From Pontederia crassipes (lineage: Eukaryota; Streptophyta; Magnoliopsida; Commelinales; Pontederiaceae), in contig CM060192.1 of assembly GCA_030549335.1 (NCBI GenBank), positions 20,092,157-20,156,156 on the forward strand: a stretch of 64,000 nucleotides of DNA. Direction: 5' to 3'. The notes below the pieces were generated by a model. It had not been told where the DNA came from. It searched no databases and worked only from the letters and a program-made list of their open reading frames with translations. Shown in pieces: positions 49,701-62,300 of the stretch; the stretch's first letter is position 1; every line of letters starts with the position of its first letter. A program made the translations under genes and the position numbers.

Positions 49701-49790
49701 CCTCTGCTATTTCAACCTAAAAAAGTTGATGAACTTCTGAAGAAGAATGAACGCCATATCCGCCAAGCTGCTCGGAGAACAAGATTCTAG
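46244..49790 (+). CDS. CDK-like protein kinase (At1g54610 type), 8 exons, in-frame TGA at codon 519
   Basis: This is a serine/threonine kinase of the plant CDK-like group with an N-myristoylation start, probably membrane-attached. Exons are 46244-46603, 46836-47120, 47249-47566, 47718-47945, 48208-48305, 48836-48947, 49058-49585 and 49662-49790; phases close to 685 codons plus stop. The start is the second of two adjacent ATGs because it gives MGCVASK. The kinase domain (about 117-400) has the glycine loop GQGTYSTVF, catalytic K144 in VALKK, HRDIKCANLL (D239), DFG (D257) and VVTLWYRPPELLLG. The tail ends with FSGPLLFQP and KVDELLKKNERHIRQA, typical of the group. TGA at 49211-49213 interrupts the tail in exon 7, yet coding continues directly with SPSGPIHVAPSGSFSWAK. 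So this is either a C-terminally truncated protein of 518 aa, an early pseudogene or a sequence error. Intron 1 holds a CT repeat and intron 4 a SINE stub. It converges with the gene ending at 50790. Confidence 0.9.
46749..46785. repeat. (CT)n microsatellite in kinase intron 1
   Basis: A pure CT run of about 37 bp lies about 50 bp before the exon 2 acceptor. Length changes here could affect the pyrimidine tract of this short intron (232 bp). Confidence 0.95.
48094..48160 (+). mobile_element. 5'-truncated Au-like SINE stub in kinase intron 4
   Basis: The 39-bp body (48108-48146) reads TGTTGGGATAAGGCTTTG and then TTG-rich repeats. TTGTATAAGATTGC flanks it on both sides (48094-48107 and 48147-48160), a 14-bp target duplication. 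It has the same family and the same degree of truncation as the stub in the WRKY gene. Confidence 0.87.
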
Positions 49791-50789
49791 AGGTGACAAC
49801 AAAACTCAGATATCCAGTTACGTTTGGCGTACACATGATTATTATTTCTTGTGACAAAAAGTATATCATAAGTGTTGATTATCTGTCTACAAAGAGTTTC
49901 TTATTATTTGCACGCTTCAGCAAATTGTATGACGTTAACTATCCTTCCTGTTAATTGCAGCCAGAAAGTAATGTGACTAGAAGTCCTTGGACACGCCATT
50001 CCCGATAATTTTATTCCAGACAAGCACCACCAGAAACACCAATCACGGAACCGATGACGAATTGTAACCTTGGCAGTCTGCGACAAGATGATCCTTCAAG
50101 ACATATACCCGTTGATGAATTCACATAATCCAATTATCTCAGTAGCATCGAGGGGCCCTCTGTAGATTACAGATGATGAACATGGAAACCGTCACACTGT
50201 AATGCAATACCATAATTTGTGAAGAGCTTTACATTTAGGAGTTTTTGATCTCTGAAGTTATTCCAAACCATTATTACTCAAAATACGGAACCATATTTAT
50301 GCTCTAACCTCGAACTGAGAAAGCTAACATGTAAACAAGATGAACCATGGTGTTGACAAGTGCGAAGTTGAAACAGGAAAATATGTTAACAGGCATGACA
50401 AAAATGTTCGAGGCAAAATTAGAAATAGAATTATTTGGCACTAGAACTAGTTTGCCAGTTTCCTTTATGATAGCAACCGCTGGAGTGTGATTTCCAGATT
50501 CGATAAACTGCAAGATGTTTCACAAATATGCAGCATGCTACTTTCTCATACATCCATCTATTAATGAAAATAGAAGGTAATTCACAAAATGATATCAGCA
50601 GGGAATTAATCCTTTGGCCTTTCCTTTCTTCAGTATTTCTCAGACACTTAGCACTTCGTTCATGTTAACGTGCAGCTTCCAGATATTGATCAGGATCGAT
50701 TATGACTCAGATCCACCAATGAACATAAGTCCGTCTTTGTTAGGAAAGACTGGTTACTAGATGTGACAAACACAGATTTGCACCTGCAA
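49791..50789. other. Convergent intergenic region between the kinase and DUF1336 genes
   Basis: The two genes end tail to tail with 999 bp between stop codons, which must hold both 3' UTRs and terminators. No further coding sequence is visible. Confidence 0.5.
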
Positions 50790-53517
50790 TCAGTCTTCGC
50801 CATCGATCGTGACAATGGAGGGTATCTGCCCATGATTGACGAAATCAATTTTGTTTAATCTCATACTGCAAAGGATGTACTCTGGCAGCTCCTCCTGTTT
50901 CTGCGCCTGCATCAGTTCCATAACAGGTTAAAATTACTGAAACAGTAGCCGATAACAAATGACATTAATTTAGTTGGAAAACAATAAAGATTGAGGTACA
51001 CATCATAGAACAGCAATTGTCCTTGAGATAAAGAGACGAGGACTAAAGTAAATAAAGAAGTAATAAATACATCAAACTGATCATAAAGAAGGATGAGCAA
51101 ATATGCATCTTACTTGGATGGTTAAACCCAGATTTAGAACCCCATCTTTCAAGCGCTCTCTAAATGCTTCAAGCCCCTTTCTTGATATATAGCTGAAGCG
51201 ATGTATATCCAGGTCTATCTCAAAGTAGTTTGAACCCTGTATATTACAAATATGACAAAGTAGACATCATTAATGTGTACATTGTTGTTGCAATCATGTG
51301 CCTACCGAATGTTAAATAATGTTAGTTTAATGATAAATGCAAAATCTTCTCAGGAGCCCCCTCAGGCAATATTAGCTTCTATCACGAATGAAGAAAGCAA
51401 ATCACTCCTCAATTACCCTGTAAAAGTTATGTTGAGGCCGCGAAAGCACTGGCTTTTCATTATATGCTTGCACAAGTTTCTTCTCTGCACTATTTAAACG
51501 AAGATCCTCAGGATTAACCAAACCAGCCATTATTTTCAACCTTTCTCTATAAGGAACACTAGAGTCCATTGGAAATCCTTTAACCTTTTCGATTTCATCA
51601 TTCACGAATCTCTGCAAAATACCAGACATTATAAGTCCCATAAAAATGTGTTCCCTGCACAGAAAAGCACATCCTAAACAGTGGAAAATCTACAAGGTTT
51701 GAAGCAACTTACCAAAATGCTATCTTGAAATTGTGGAGATATCTTGTTAAAATCCTCGGATAACTTGAAGTATAACACAAGACTCATTCCTTCACCGTCA
51801 CTATCACCAAGAAACATAGCAGCAGGATAAGTAGGGAGCTGTCAAGATGCACAAAATTTCAATAAGATAATGGCACTGACTGGCAACCTTTTTAAGATAA
51901 TATTGTAGGAACTGAGTGCAACATGCACGTACCTGGATATTGACTATTAACAATGGTGGAACTTTCTCGTGTGCATTAACTGATGGAAGCTCGACGTGTT
52001 GAGCAATATGGTTTACTTTACATGGACAAACAAACAAATCTACACCAATTGGAGTATACGGGGCATGATCTGGAGCAGGAGCTTTCTTCTTGTCCCTGAA
52101 CAAAATTTCCCAAGCAATAGGTTATTATACATCAAATTAATTTATCATGTAGAGTCAGAGAAAGCAAGTTTCTCAATATCAGAAATTCGTGCCTGAAGTA
52201 GCTCTCCCCACGAAGTTTGAAGGATGAAGGTTCAAGGAAGGACCAGCATCCATCCATTGTTTTTTCTCTGGTTGAATAAGGAATCGATAGTCCGGCTCTA
52301 GGACGATATATGTATTTTTTTGAAGCAGCTGTAACAAAAAAATTCCAGATTAAGAAAAGTTATAAAACTAAACCAATTTTTTCATAGATTATATTGAATG
52401 CCAATAGACTAACAAATTTCCGTAGCTTCCTCCCCATCTTTCGATTTTCTCTTAAACGACAGCCGCATTACTGTGGATTTCCTCTTCTGACATTGTGGAC
52501 TAGAAGTTGGAGCCTGCTGAATCTTATCAGTGAAACTGATGGAAGGAACTAAATGAGGTAAGCAAGATGATGATAGCTGCTTCAGCTTGTGTGCACGCAC
52601 TTTTTCATCTGTGTTGTCTCTGTTTTCTTTTGATCCTTTAAAGCTACCATAGAAATCTTCCAAAATCTTTTTCCTTCTGGTACCAATCTCTGTTGTTTTC
52701 CTTATCTTTGCTTCGTCATTCTTTCCCGAAGGGACTTCCGAACCCTGTGAATTTGTTGTATTGCATCTCTCAGCTTCTTCGGACTCGCGTTTGCCAGAAC
52801 ACTTTTCAGTGAAAACTCCATCTGCTTTTATGTACTTTTCAACAGCTGATGTTATTGGAGCACAATCAGAAAGGTCCTCAAACTTGCACAAAGCATCCAC
52901 AAAGGATGAAACATTTTCATATTGCAGTATGTGGTCTCCGAATGAATTATTCACTGAGGGGAGACAGTCTAGATAAAATGTAAATGATTAGAATAAATAT
53001 CAGACTGCTCGTGTAACTTAGATGCAGCATTTTCGAATTCATGTTTACATTGGAAGTATGAAAATATACCTTCATTATTGCTACTCAAGTCATCATCAGA
53101 ATCAGACTCCAGAACGCTGACAGAATCAAACCATACCTCTTCTTGGCTTACCACTGCAGGAATTGCAATTGTAATTCAAGAATAAAAAAGAAAGATCAGA
53201 TTCAAGTGTACTTTTATTGAAACGATAAGAAACTAATAGTATAATCATTAACTACCATTTTTACCTGACTGATTGTGACGCCATTGCAATTGGGTCCGGT
53301 GGAATGTGACATTTGTGACCTCACTTCTCCCATGAGTCGTTGCAGCAGTCTCGATATGCACAAACTCACTGTGAGCAAAATGATCTCCAATGTCAGTTGT
53401 TGTGGCTGTAGTTGCATCAGGAACTGATGCAGAAATCTTTCTGCGGTGCTTTCTGGATCGTATGGAGAATTTTCGAGGTCTTCGACGTCTGTTTGATATT
53501 GATATGCAGGCACCCAT
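50790..53517 (-). CDS. DUF1336 (EDR2 C-terminal domain) protein, 9 exons, 583 aa
   Basis: The exact function is unknown. The C-terminal domain is shared with ENHANCED DISEASE RESISTANCE 2, a negative regulator of defence cell death in Arabidopsis. Exons from the 5' end are 53517-53265, 53153-53070, 52968-52414, 52328-52193, 52095-51933, 51838-51713, 51611-51417, 51236-51114 and 50906-50790, closing to 1752 nt. I chose the ATG at 53517 because it gives MGACIS, a myristoylation and Cys-acylation start; an ATG at 53526 would add MHN. A basic stretch ([18 protein letters not shown]) follows, then an acidic [18 protein letters not shown] block. DUF1336 begins near residue 300 and includes [62 protein letters not shown] and [18 protein letters not shown]. 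It ends SIVTIDGED. The intron after exon 4 starts with GC, not GT; all other introns are GT-AG. No stop or shift is seen. Confidence 0.93.
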
Positions 53518-53837
53518 ATTATGCAATTGCTATCTTGCAGCTTAATATAATGCTTCTTGGACTTGATTAATCTTCTAGGAAGATCATTTGAATGCCAAGA
53601 AAAAAACAGATCTTATTGTTGCAGATGGTTCTGTTCCTGTAGAATGCAGAATAAAGCAAATTATAAGCTCGCTCTCTCTATGATAACTTTGCAACCGTAG
53701 CACATCGATAAACACAAGAAACCACAGTGAGAAAAAGAAAAAGGTAGATCCTTCTTGCATCAACTCGCTTTAGTATCTTTTGTAGAAACCTGCCTTAAAT
53801 ATCGAGTCCACGTCCTGAGAATTTCTCAAAGAACACT

Positions 53838-54000
53838 TGCAACAACATCAACAAAATTTTATCTCACTATATGGGATCAGCTACATGAATCATACCACGC
53901 TCGTTGATTCATGTTCATGAGATTCGACGCTGGACCTAACACAATCCTTCTCCAATCCTCCTCCTTTATCCGAGTTTGGGACCGACTATAAAACATAAGG
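53838..54000 (-). mobile_element. Au-like SINE, longer copy upstream of the DUF1336 gene
   Basis: Read on the minus strand, it contains GTCGGTCCCAAACTCGGATAA followed by AGGAGGAGG, then ATTCATGTAGCTGATCCCA and GTGAGATAAAATTTTG, and ends in a TTG-type tail. These are the internal and 3' blocks of Au-type plant SINEs. I could not define a target duplication, and the 5' tRNA-like head is not clear, so the limits are approximate. It may lie in a 5' UTR intron or in the promoter of the DUF1336 gene. Confidence 0.7.
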
Positions 54001-54880
54001 CAGAGACGGACAACAAAGAGAAGTTTTCAGCATGCATATTCAGAAACATGACAGCGAATTATACTGCGATGTCACTGGAGTCAAACCGTTTGTCATAAAC
54101 CGCATCAGGAAAACACTCGTTCTTCCCAGGAAAAACACTTACTTTGAAAGGATTGGTGCACTCATTTTAGCATTTAGTATCAAAGAGAAAAAAAAATGAA
54201 CAAAAGTATTCCCCAGAGTGGATGTCACATCTGTGTACAGAAATGAAAAGAACATATTCACGGGGACCTTTTATTTTTAAGGGAATCACGGGAATTCATG
54301 TTTTGCCTTCACAGCAAAGAAAACAATTGCTAGAAGCCCAATGAACGAACTTTTTTGGGAAAATATCCAAATAATAATAAAGTCTGATAAATTAGCCAGG
54401 CAAGTCAAACTATGCTAACTCAAGAAAAAAATCGTCTTTTCCAGTGGAACTATAGAGTTTCCCCTAGCTGATCTGAGGCAGCTGCCGCTAGAACTTGTCG
54501 ATTCAGAGAAAGCTCCAGATGCTTGGATCGTGGACGTTGACTTGTCATCTTGTCAGGCAAAAAAAGACTTGACTTGGCATTTGCATCTTGTGAACTCAAC
54601 TGGATAGATTAAGATCAGGCTGCGAACTCCCCGTTACCCAAAATAAAAGTTGCGGAAGAAATGGCTCCAAAATTCTTAGAAGTGATCATTGCATTGAATG
54701 GCATTAACAAGTTCATGAATTAACTATAAAGCAACCACAAAAAAAGAACCGTTGGAAAGGAGGAACAGGTTCGAAAATTCAGATCTCCTCAAAGTTCTCA
54801 CACAGAAGAGGGGAAAGAAGTGAAGAAATAGACAAAAGAAAAGAAAAAAAAGGATTTTGGATGAACAGCACAGTCTTGGA
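54001..54880. other. Spacer upstream of the DUF1336 gene
   Basis: Unannotated sequence with no convincing ORF. It could include untranslated exons or promoter of the DUF1336 gene. Confidence 0.4.
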
Positions 54881-55330
54881 ACTATTTAATGAAATGCCCT
54901 TTTTATTCGAATAAAACGGCAAAAAAAGAAACATGTCCTGAAACTTTTGATGACAGAAAACATTACAACAATCCATCAAAATGGACAGCCGCTGGGGTGC
55001 GGCCACCGCCGGCCGCACCTCCGGCGCTGCTACTGGCTTTGACAGGGAAAAGGAACAAAAGAAAAAAGAGCCATCTAACGGGAAAAGATGCATGCGAACA
55101 TTGCCACATCCTACCAAGTGCGAAGAGATTCAGAGAACTCCTAGTCTCCGCCGGCTTCAGAGCAGCACCAGCAGCAACTCTTCCTCCATCGCCGTCTCCT
55201 CCGAGCGGAAAAAAGAAAGAGAGGGACAGAAACGGAGGAAAGACCGCGCCTCTTTCTTCACCTCCGTCCACCTGATGCCGTCTTCTACCCAGAGAAACTT
55301 TGCCACTGCCCACCTAACTTTATAGAATTG
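54881..55330 (-). other. GC-rich island, possible non-coding or untranslated exon
   Basis: A 450-bp stretch is much more GC-rich than its surroundings. On the minus strand it is followed by an AATAAA-type signal (GAATAAAAAGGGC near 54897-54909). Open frames exist on both strands (for example minus 55313-54963), but they are low-complexity and match no family I know. It may be a leader exon of the DUF1336 gene, a small unrecognised gene or a long non-coding transcript. Confidence 0.35.
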
Positions 55331-58173
55331 TTACTGTACGAGCACAGAGATAGAGAGAGAGAGAGAGAGTTCATGCATTGTTAGAAATCAATGCCACACA
55401 CAGAGAGAGAGAGAGAGGAGTTGTGGACTGCAAAGACAAGGATCATCATAAAAGATTACGGACTGCCAAATGGCTGTTAGTAATTTTTTGTAAAAAAAAA
55501 AATTTACTGTCTGAACCTATTCCTTGTACTAAAAATGACATCCGATAGTTATTTGAGATGAGACGGAAAAAAACTACTTTTCGAGGGGACTTCATGAATC
55601 AGACACTTCTGTCGAGGAGGAGATTGAAATCTAAAAAAAATATATCAAGAGACGCATGGGAAATACAAATTGGATTTTTATATAATGTTTTCAGAAGAGA
55701 GCAAAAGTAAAGAGATAACACTACACACCATTCGCATGGATTTCTCGATTTAATATCGACCACCAAAATATTAATCGGATCTTTGTGGCGTGCATAAAAG
55801 GATTCCGCGCTTGAGTACGTATCTTGTATAGTTATGGCTGTCGCTCGTGGTTTTTTTTTTATCTCCTAATCTTTTCTTTTATTATTATATCCAAATTAAA
55901 TTTAGCGTCGCCGTGCCTAATTATATGACGAATTTATATCATTTAATTAGGTCATCTCGAATTTGATTTTAACGAATAAATTTTTCAACGAAAATAATCT
56001 CCAATTATAATGAAACTTCACGAAGAATCGAACTACCTATTTTATTTAAGTAGACACCTCAACTTCCGTTAATTGCCCGTTTATCCTTGTTAATGTCACT
56101 TCTTTTTTTACTTGTTTTACTCTTATTAGATATTTTTTGAGTGATTTTTCAGAAAAAAATATATATTAACTTGTTTCATTCTTTTCTCAAAATCCTATAT
56201 ATTTATTGAATTTTTATTTATGATAATACTGAATAGTATTTAATCATTGATATCTAATATTAAAAATTATTTATGTTGCATAACTTTAATTATGCATTAA
56301 CGTAATTTATATGTTAATGTATATGGGCCAGGAGATATTCATTTTTTTACTGTCAGAAAACTTTATTTTGTTTCCATAATTTTTTTTTGGGTGGGTGGGT
56401 GGGTGGTGGTGATAGGCCAATCTATTTTGTTTTCAAATAATTGTTTCATCTACACCCAAAAAACCAAGTAAATAAAAGTTATTAACCAAAAAAAATGAAA
56501 TTGAATACGTATCCAATACAATAGATAGCATGATAGCGGGGTTGTTTTTTTTTCTTACACATCCAATAGGTAAATTTCTGTTTTAATTACATGAAATTGA
56601 AAACTCAAATAAAATATAAAACCACTATATATGATACAAAAGATATATTATACTATTATAGTAAAATAAAGGTAAACAAAATATGCAGTGTTCTGCACCA
56701 ATTAAAGCAAAAAAAAAAAAAACTGCTGGAACTGGAAGTGACTTCCCATTATCACATAATAAATAAAGTGACTTCCATCTTCTTCTTTCAACTTGTTATT
56801 TTAATAGTTTCAATTTTTCAATGAAAAGATGGTAGTTGACTACTTTATTGAGATGGGTATTAAAAGCTCAGTTTTTACATTTACATAATAAAATGGAATG
56901 ATAGAAATAAGAGTGGCATTAAGGACTCTTTATCAATGACAATTTATTATGCAAGATATTTAATGAGAATATTAAAAGTTTTTGCTTAATAATCTTCTCT
57001 CTGTCACAACATAATAATAATGATAATAATAATAATATAATTAATTATATTATTATTATCATTATTAACCCAGAACATTACTAGATGATGCTCCTTTTAT
57101 ATTTGATTCTTTTAACTATCTTTATTTGTTTCTAGTCAGCTATTTGTAATCGTCTTTATATATTATGAAAACAAATTTGTGTTATATAGTTATTGTATAT
57201 ATTTTATTTGTCAATTAAGCTTACATTTGTTCTGAATCAAATGAAGAATAAATTGTTATTGAAAAAATATTTTCCCATATTTTCTATCAAGAGTTTTTTC
57301 TAATACAGAAATTAGGCATAATACAATTTAGTATTAGTCTTGAGAGGATGGTGACTGACACAAATTATGTGTTCTTTCTTAAATAAAATTATTTTTTGTC
57401 TTATATTATTTAGACTATATCATGAAAGTAAAGTTACAGCAATAATATAAACATAAATTTATTTTCATAATATTAATTATAAAAGAGATCACAAAAAGTA
57501 TTATCCTAAGTAACCATAAATTATATGTAAAATATAATAATAATTGAAATTTGCCTAATTATATCATCACATTAAGAAAAGTTTTCATATTCCCATAACA
57601 TATGTTGTCATTCTTTAAAAAAAGATATAAGATTACATTAACAAGTCCTTTGGTACGAGGTAATTCAGATAGATTAGTGATTATTTTATTTGAAATTAAC
57701 AAAACCATCACATTACATCATTTGGTTGTAAGTATTATCGATAATTTTAATTGCTCTGATAATCTTCATATTACCACTTCACTAGTAGACTTTCTAACTG
57801 CATGATATGTATTTTAACAAAAATATTCATTCAATCATTTTTTAATTTTAAATATTTTATTAATAAATAAATATCATTCGACTTAATCTTATTTATTACT
57901 AGAAATATTTTATTGTAACTCATAATTGAGCCTCATCTTATTTTATTTATATTCATTTTTTATTTTTTTGCTTTTTTTATTTATAATTCTATGTGATAAA
58001 AAATTAAAATAATTTTTAAAGATATTATGATAATTTGTTCTCTAACTATTTTAATAATTATTTACATCACCAATACTTGCTAATACTACTGATAATTTAA
58101 GAAATCATAATCTATTTAAGTGGTGATCTACGTTATCGATAAATTAAATCGATAATATATCAAATGACCCTAA
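55331..58173. other. AT-rich intergenic DNA
   Basis: No gene is visible. Short GA runs lie at 55351-55370 and 55401-55417. An AT hairpin of about 60 bp lies at 57009-57068, where an (AAT)n-type arm is followed by its inverse (ATT)n arm. The rest shows nothing recognisable. Confidence 0.5.
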
Positions 58174-58812
58174 GGTTGCATTTGGCAACTAGTACCAGGT
58201 GGAACCGGCTCCACCTGAATTCCCAAACAATGTGATGCGGTCTGATTTTCGAGGTGGAATCAAGCTGCAATAAAATACGACGGAATCAAAGTCACGTGAC
58301 CCTAGTTTCGCCCAGCTGGTTGGTAGAACCAGCTGATGGTTCTTTTTTTTTAAACGATGTGACCTTTTTTTAATTTTGCAAACTATTTTTTCTTTTAGTT
58401 TTTTCTTCTTTTTAGCTATCTTATATATAATAATTTATTTATGTGTAAAATATGAATAATAAATAATTAATATAATAATATTTATTACCTATTATTTCAT
58501 TAAAAATTTCAATATTTCATTAAATATAAATTATTAAAAATTTAAAATTTTTTATATTTAAATAATATATTTTTTTAACCATTTTTAGTAAAAAATTATA
58601 ATTTATATTTTTATTTATTAATAATATTATATTTTCTATTTATAATATTTATTTTTAATTCAAAATATATCAAAAATTAATTCATCACATCACCTTCTTG
58701 ATTCCTCATTATTAATTTCTATTCTATCCAAACACACCTCAAATTAATCTATCAAATCAAACTATTCATTAGAATTCGAAAAAACTTTAGTTCCACTTGT
58801 CAAATGCAGCCC
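58174..58812. mobile_element. MITE-like element with GGYTGCATTTGRCAA ends
   Basis: The left end GGTTGCATTTGGCAAC (58174) and the inverse complement of the right end, GGGCTGCATTTGACAAG (near 58796-58812), match as imperfect terminal inverted repeats. The interior is AT-rich and non-coding, about 640 bp in all. I found no clear target duplication, so the superfamily is open. Confidence 0.5.
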
Positions 58813-59124
58813 AGAGATAAATAATACAAAATTCAACATTTTTTGTAATAATGAGATGTGAGACCACAAATGAATTTGTAGCTATTTGGATGAAATTCTG
58901 AAATTAAGGATTCTATTTTAGTCTAATCTCTATGCCAAACGGGCCTAAGAACATCCTATATTATACTCTCAACAAAGTTCTTCATTTTTAGATTTTTTTT
59001 TCAAGGTACAATAAGGATGTCATAAGCATGAAAACTAACATCCATATATATATGTTCACATGATGATTATATCTCCACGACAGATTAATCTGTTAGATTA
59101 TACTTTTATGGCTCAAAATTTTTA
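58813..59124. other. AT-rich spacer
   Basis: A motif GCCAAACGGGCC at about 58934-58945 resembles the terminus of some plant MITEs, but no partner end was found. Otherwise nothing is recognised. Confidence 0.35.
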
Positions 59125-59313
59125 GGGACTAAAGATTGCGTGGACCCAAGACAGGTTCACATATATGGATCACCATTAATTTATAGATCAATGATAGTAA
59201 TAAATTTATGATAAACTCATTTTAAAAAATATTTATCAAAGATCATGATTGATTTATAAATCAATAATGGGTCCATATATGTGGATCTATTTTGAATCCA
59301 CGCATTCCTTAAA
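59125..59313. mobile_element. Fold-back/MITE-like inverted repeat
   Basis: The left arm GGGACTAAAGATTGCGTGGA with the following CACATATATGGATC pairs with the right arm, whose inverse complement reads GGATTTAAGGAATGCGTGGA and then CCACATATATGGACC. Arms of about 70 bp enclose a short AT-rich loop, about 190 bp in total. A target duplication is not clear. Confidence 0.6.
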
Positions 59314-62300
59314 TCCAAAATTTTAATATCTAACTAACTCCATTTTCGAATGAAAAGCAAAATAATTATTTTACTTTATTTCTGAACTTAAATTTATTAC
59401 CCTTCCATCCAGCATTAAAAACAATCCAACAAATTTAACCCAACTGATCATACTGGTCAAACTTTGTACGAGTCCTCGTCCGTAAATGAAAATGCATTTG
59501 AACTTGTAAATGCGGAATTAATGAAAAATTAGCTCCTAAAAATGCATCAATTTTTTTTCCCTTCCGTTGTCAGCACATAGCAAAAGGAAGTTGTGGGTGT
59601 TTGGTCAATAAATTAGAGATCCATTTCATATATTACAACATATTCCTTGAACTCAACATTTATTAAAAGTAATCACTCAAAAAGATCCTTCTATTTTAAA
59701 TGCTTAGAAGCAATCACTCAAAGCGGGGGGCACACCCATTTTTTTTTTTATTCGAGCTATGTCCTATGGTGACGTTTCGTATGATATACACGAAGACAAA
59801 ATAAACTTGTTGATGTACGTAAACAAGTATATTCATAATTATTAATTTGCCGTAAAACATAAAAAATAGAGAAAGGAGAAATAGGTAGCTAAAGTCTGAC
59901 GTTACCATTCATCATCATTGCAAAAGCTGATGAAGTATACAAATCAATAAATATCTCATCATGTGCAATGTAAAATTGACAATTAATTATATTTATCGAG
60001 CACCTAAAAATATATTTCGTAATTAATTCTCCATGTTCTTGATATCACGAGCCTTCCTTGAAGTATCCGTCGTTGGTTAAATATAACTATCAAAATTGGG
60101 TCGCCTTTTAGGAAACTTCCTCTATTCCCTCAAGCTTCTTTCTTTCTTTCTATATAAATTTTCTTTGGTCTCATTCCACATAATTAGATGTAAGGTTTAA
60201 TACGATCTAAATTCATATAAAGTATCGTGTAATAAGGTGACAAGAGCATGAAACTATTACGTGGCATACGTGGCATTTAGTTTTGGAATTATCTTTAATC
60301 GCTTTATATCCTCGATACGGTAAAAGTAATTAGTCACGCCAAAACTACTATTTTCGGAGAGCTAATTTGGTTGGAATTTAAATATTACTTTATTTGATCA
60401 AATTTATTATATTAGTTTAAGATGGAAAAAATATATGTGTTCATATCTTAGCTTGTTTTTTTATCGTCTTCATCATCGTATTTTCATCCAATAATGATAA
60501 AATATTTAAAAAATCTGATGATGTAAAAGATAAAGAATAAGGTGAGATAGAGAACATTAATATTAAATTCATTTAAAATATATTAAGTAGTTTTTATCGT
60601 TAGTAAAGTCAGATTATGTCCAGTGCATGTGTTGCTCCTTTTTCCCGAACTATCTTAAATACTTCAATAAAGATGTCGCTCTCTTTTGTAAATAGAAATA
60701 AATTTATTTATTAAATGTAAGATTAATATTATATGCAATTAATGGGAGTCAAAGTACAAACATCTTAAATATTACTATATATTCATTTGTTCAATGTGAA
60801 AAGCCATTAAATGAGTGTTGTATGATGAAGACAAATAATAATAGTTATTATTATTGAGTTTTTGGAGTCGCCCATCAATCGTGCATAATTAGAACTAAAA
60901 GATTCTTCTTGTGGTGGCCATATTTTTTTATATTCTCTAGAACTTATATATAATAGAAAGATGAACTTACCAATTAATAAATGACTAATACTCAATTGAT
61001 CGATATTTTAATTGTCTAATTTATATGTCTGCACAATAATTTTGGTCAATGCTATTATTGACTTTTTGTTTAATGTCCACTGAACGCCTACTTGCACATG
61101 ACTTATTCTATTATATTATTGACTTTATTAACTGATATTATGAGTTTAATGTAGATGTCAATTACTTTTGTGTGAAACGCTTGTCGAACGATTTTACATT
61201 TAATTTTTTTTCATTTTTTGATATATTTCTTTGTTAATAGTTTATGAGATCATTGATAATAATAAAAACGTAATCCAAATCATTAATAATTATATTCATT
61301 ATTTTTTAATATTTTACGAATTTATGCACATTATTATTTTTCATAATAGATATAATTATTTTTTATAGCTTTTTATGTTATAAAATTACTTTTTTATTAT
61401 CAATAATCTTTTGAACTATTGACGAAGAAAAATATAAAATTATATTTAATGTTAAAATTGTTTAAAATGCGCTTAAAAAACGTTTGACACCTACATAATT
61501 AGAAACACTATTATATATCAATAAATGTGTTTGTTTAAGGAACTAAACTTTCAGATTTTTTTAATTAAGTTGTATTTGTATGAGAAAATATTTTATACAA
61601 TGTTAACTTTTTTTCATGTGTCTGATAGCCAGGGAGATGTTATTAATAAAAAGACCATTGCTAGATAGATGAGTTGCAATTCACATTTTGAAAGAATAAT
61701 GAAATATTTTACCACAACTTATACAACTAAATACATATATAAAGGCATAACATTCTGCCAAAAAATTTCTCGTAAATTATTGGTACTGAAATTAAATCCC
61801 ATATTAGAATAATAATAATTTTCCTTATTTTAGCAAGAAAATTCATACGAAAAAAACAAACATTAATATTTTAATTATGTGCTTTTTTTACGTATGCTTT
61901 TAGAAAAAATCGGCGGGAACAACTCAAAAAATTATTTCAATCCTGAATCATCACATTCTCTTTTTCTCCACTTCCTTTTTAGCAATATATATATATATAT
62001 ATATGAAAAAGTTTGGAAAACTTTTAAGTATGAGACACCACTCACACATCACGATGTCAGGGCCAAAAAGTAGAATTTAGAGCAATTTTAGCCGTCCGTG
62101 GCTTCATATGACATGACATGATGATGGCCACGCATGCACGCCGGACTCAATTAAAAATTGTGCCGGCTCTCCGAACGTGTGCATGAGACGTGGTGTTCGT
62201 TTCATTGTTCTTATCTTATTAATTAAATCCCTTGCCAAAAAGGAACACGTCGTCTTTTTCCCTTTTTTTTTTTCCAACTTTTGATGGCCACTCATCAATC

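Noticed and set aside
54963..55313. Minus-strand ORF of 116 codons as a protein gene
   Set aside because: Low-complexity, overlapping open frames exist on both strands, and no motif is recognisable. It is kept only as a GC-rich island.
57009..57068. AT-rich palindrome as a regulatory hairpin
   Set aside because: It is an AAT/ATT microsatellite turning back on itself. Such palindromes are common in AT-rich DNA.
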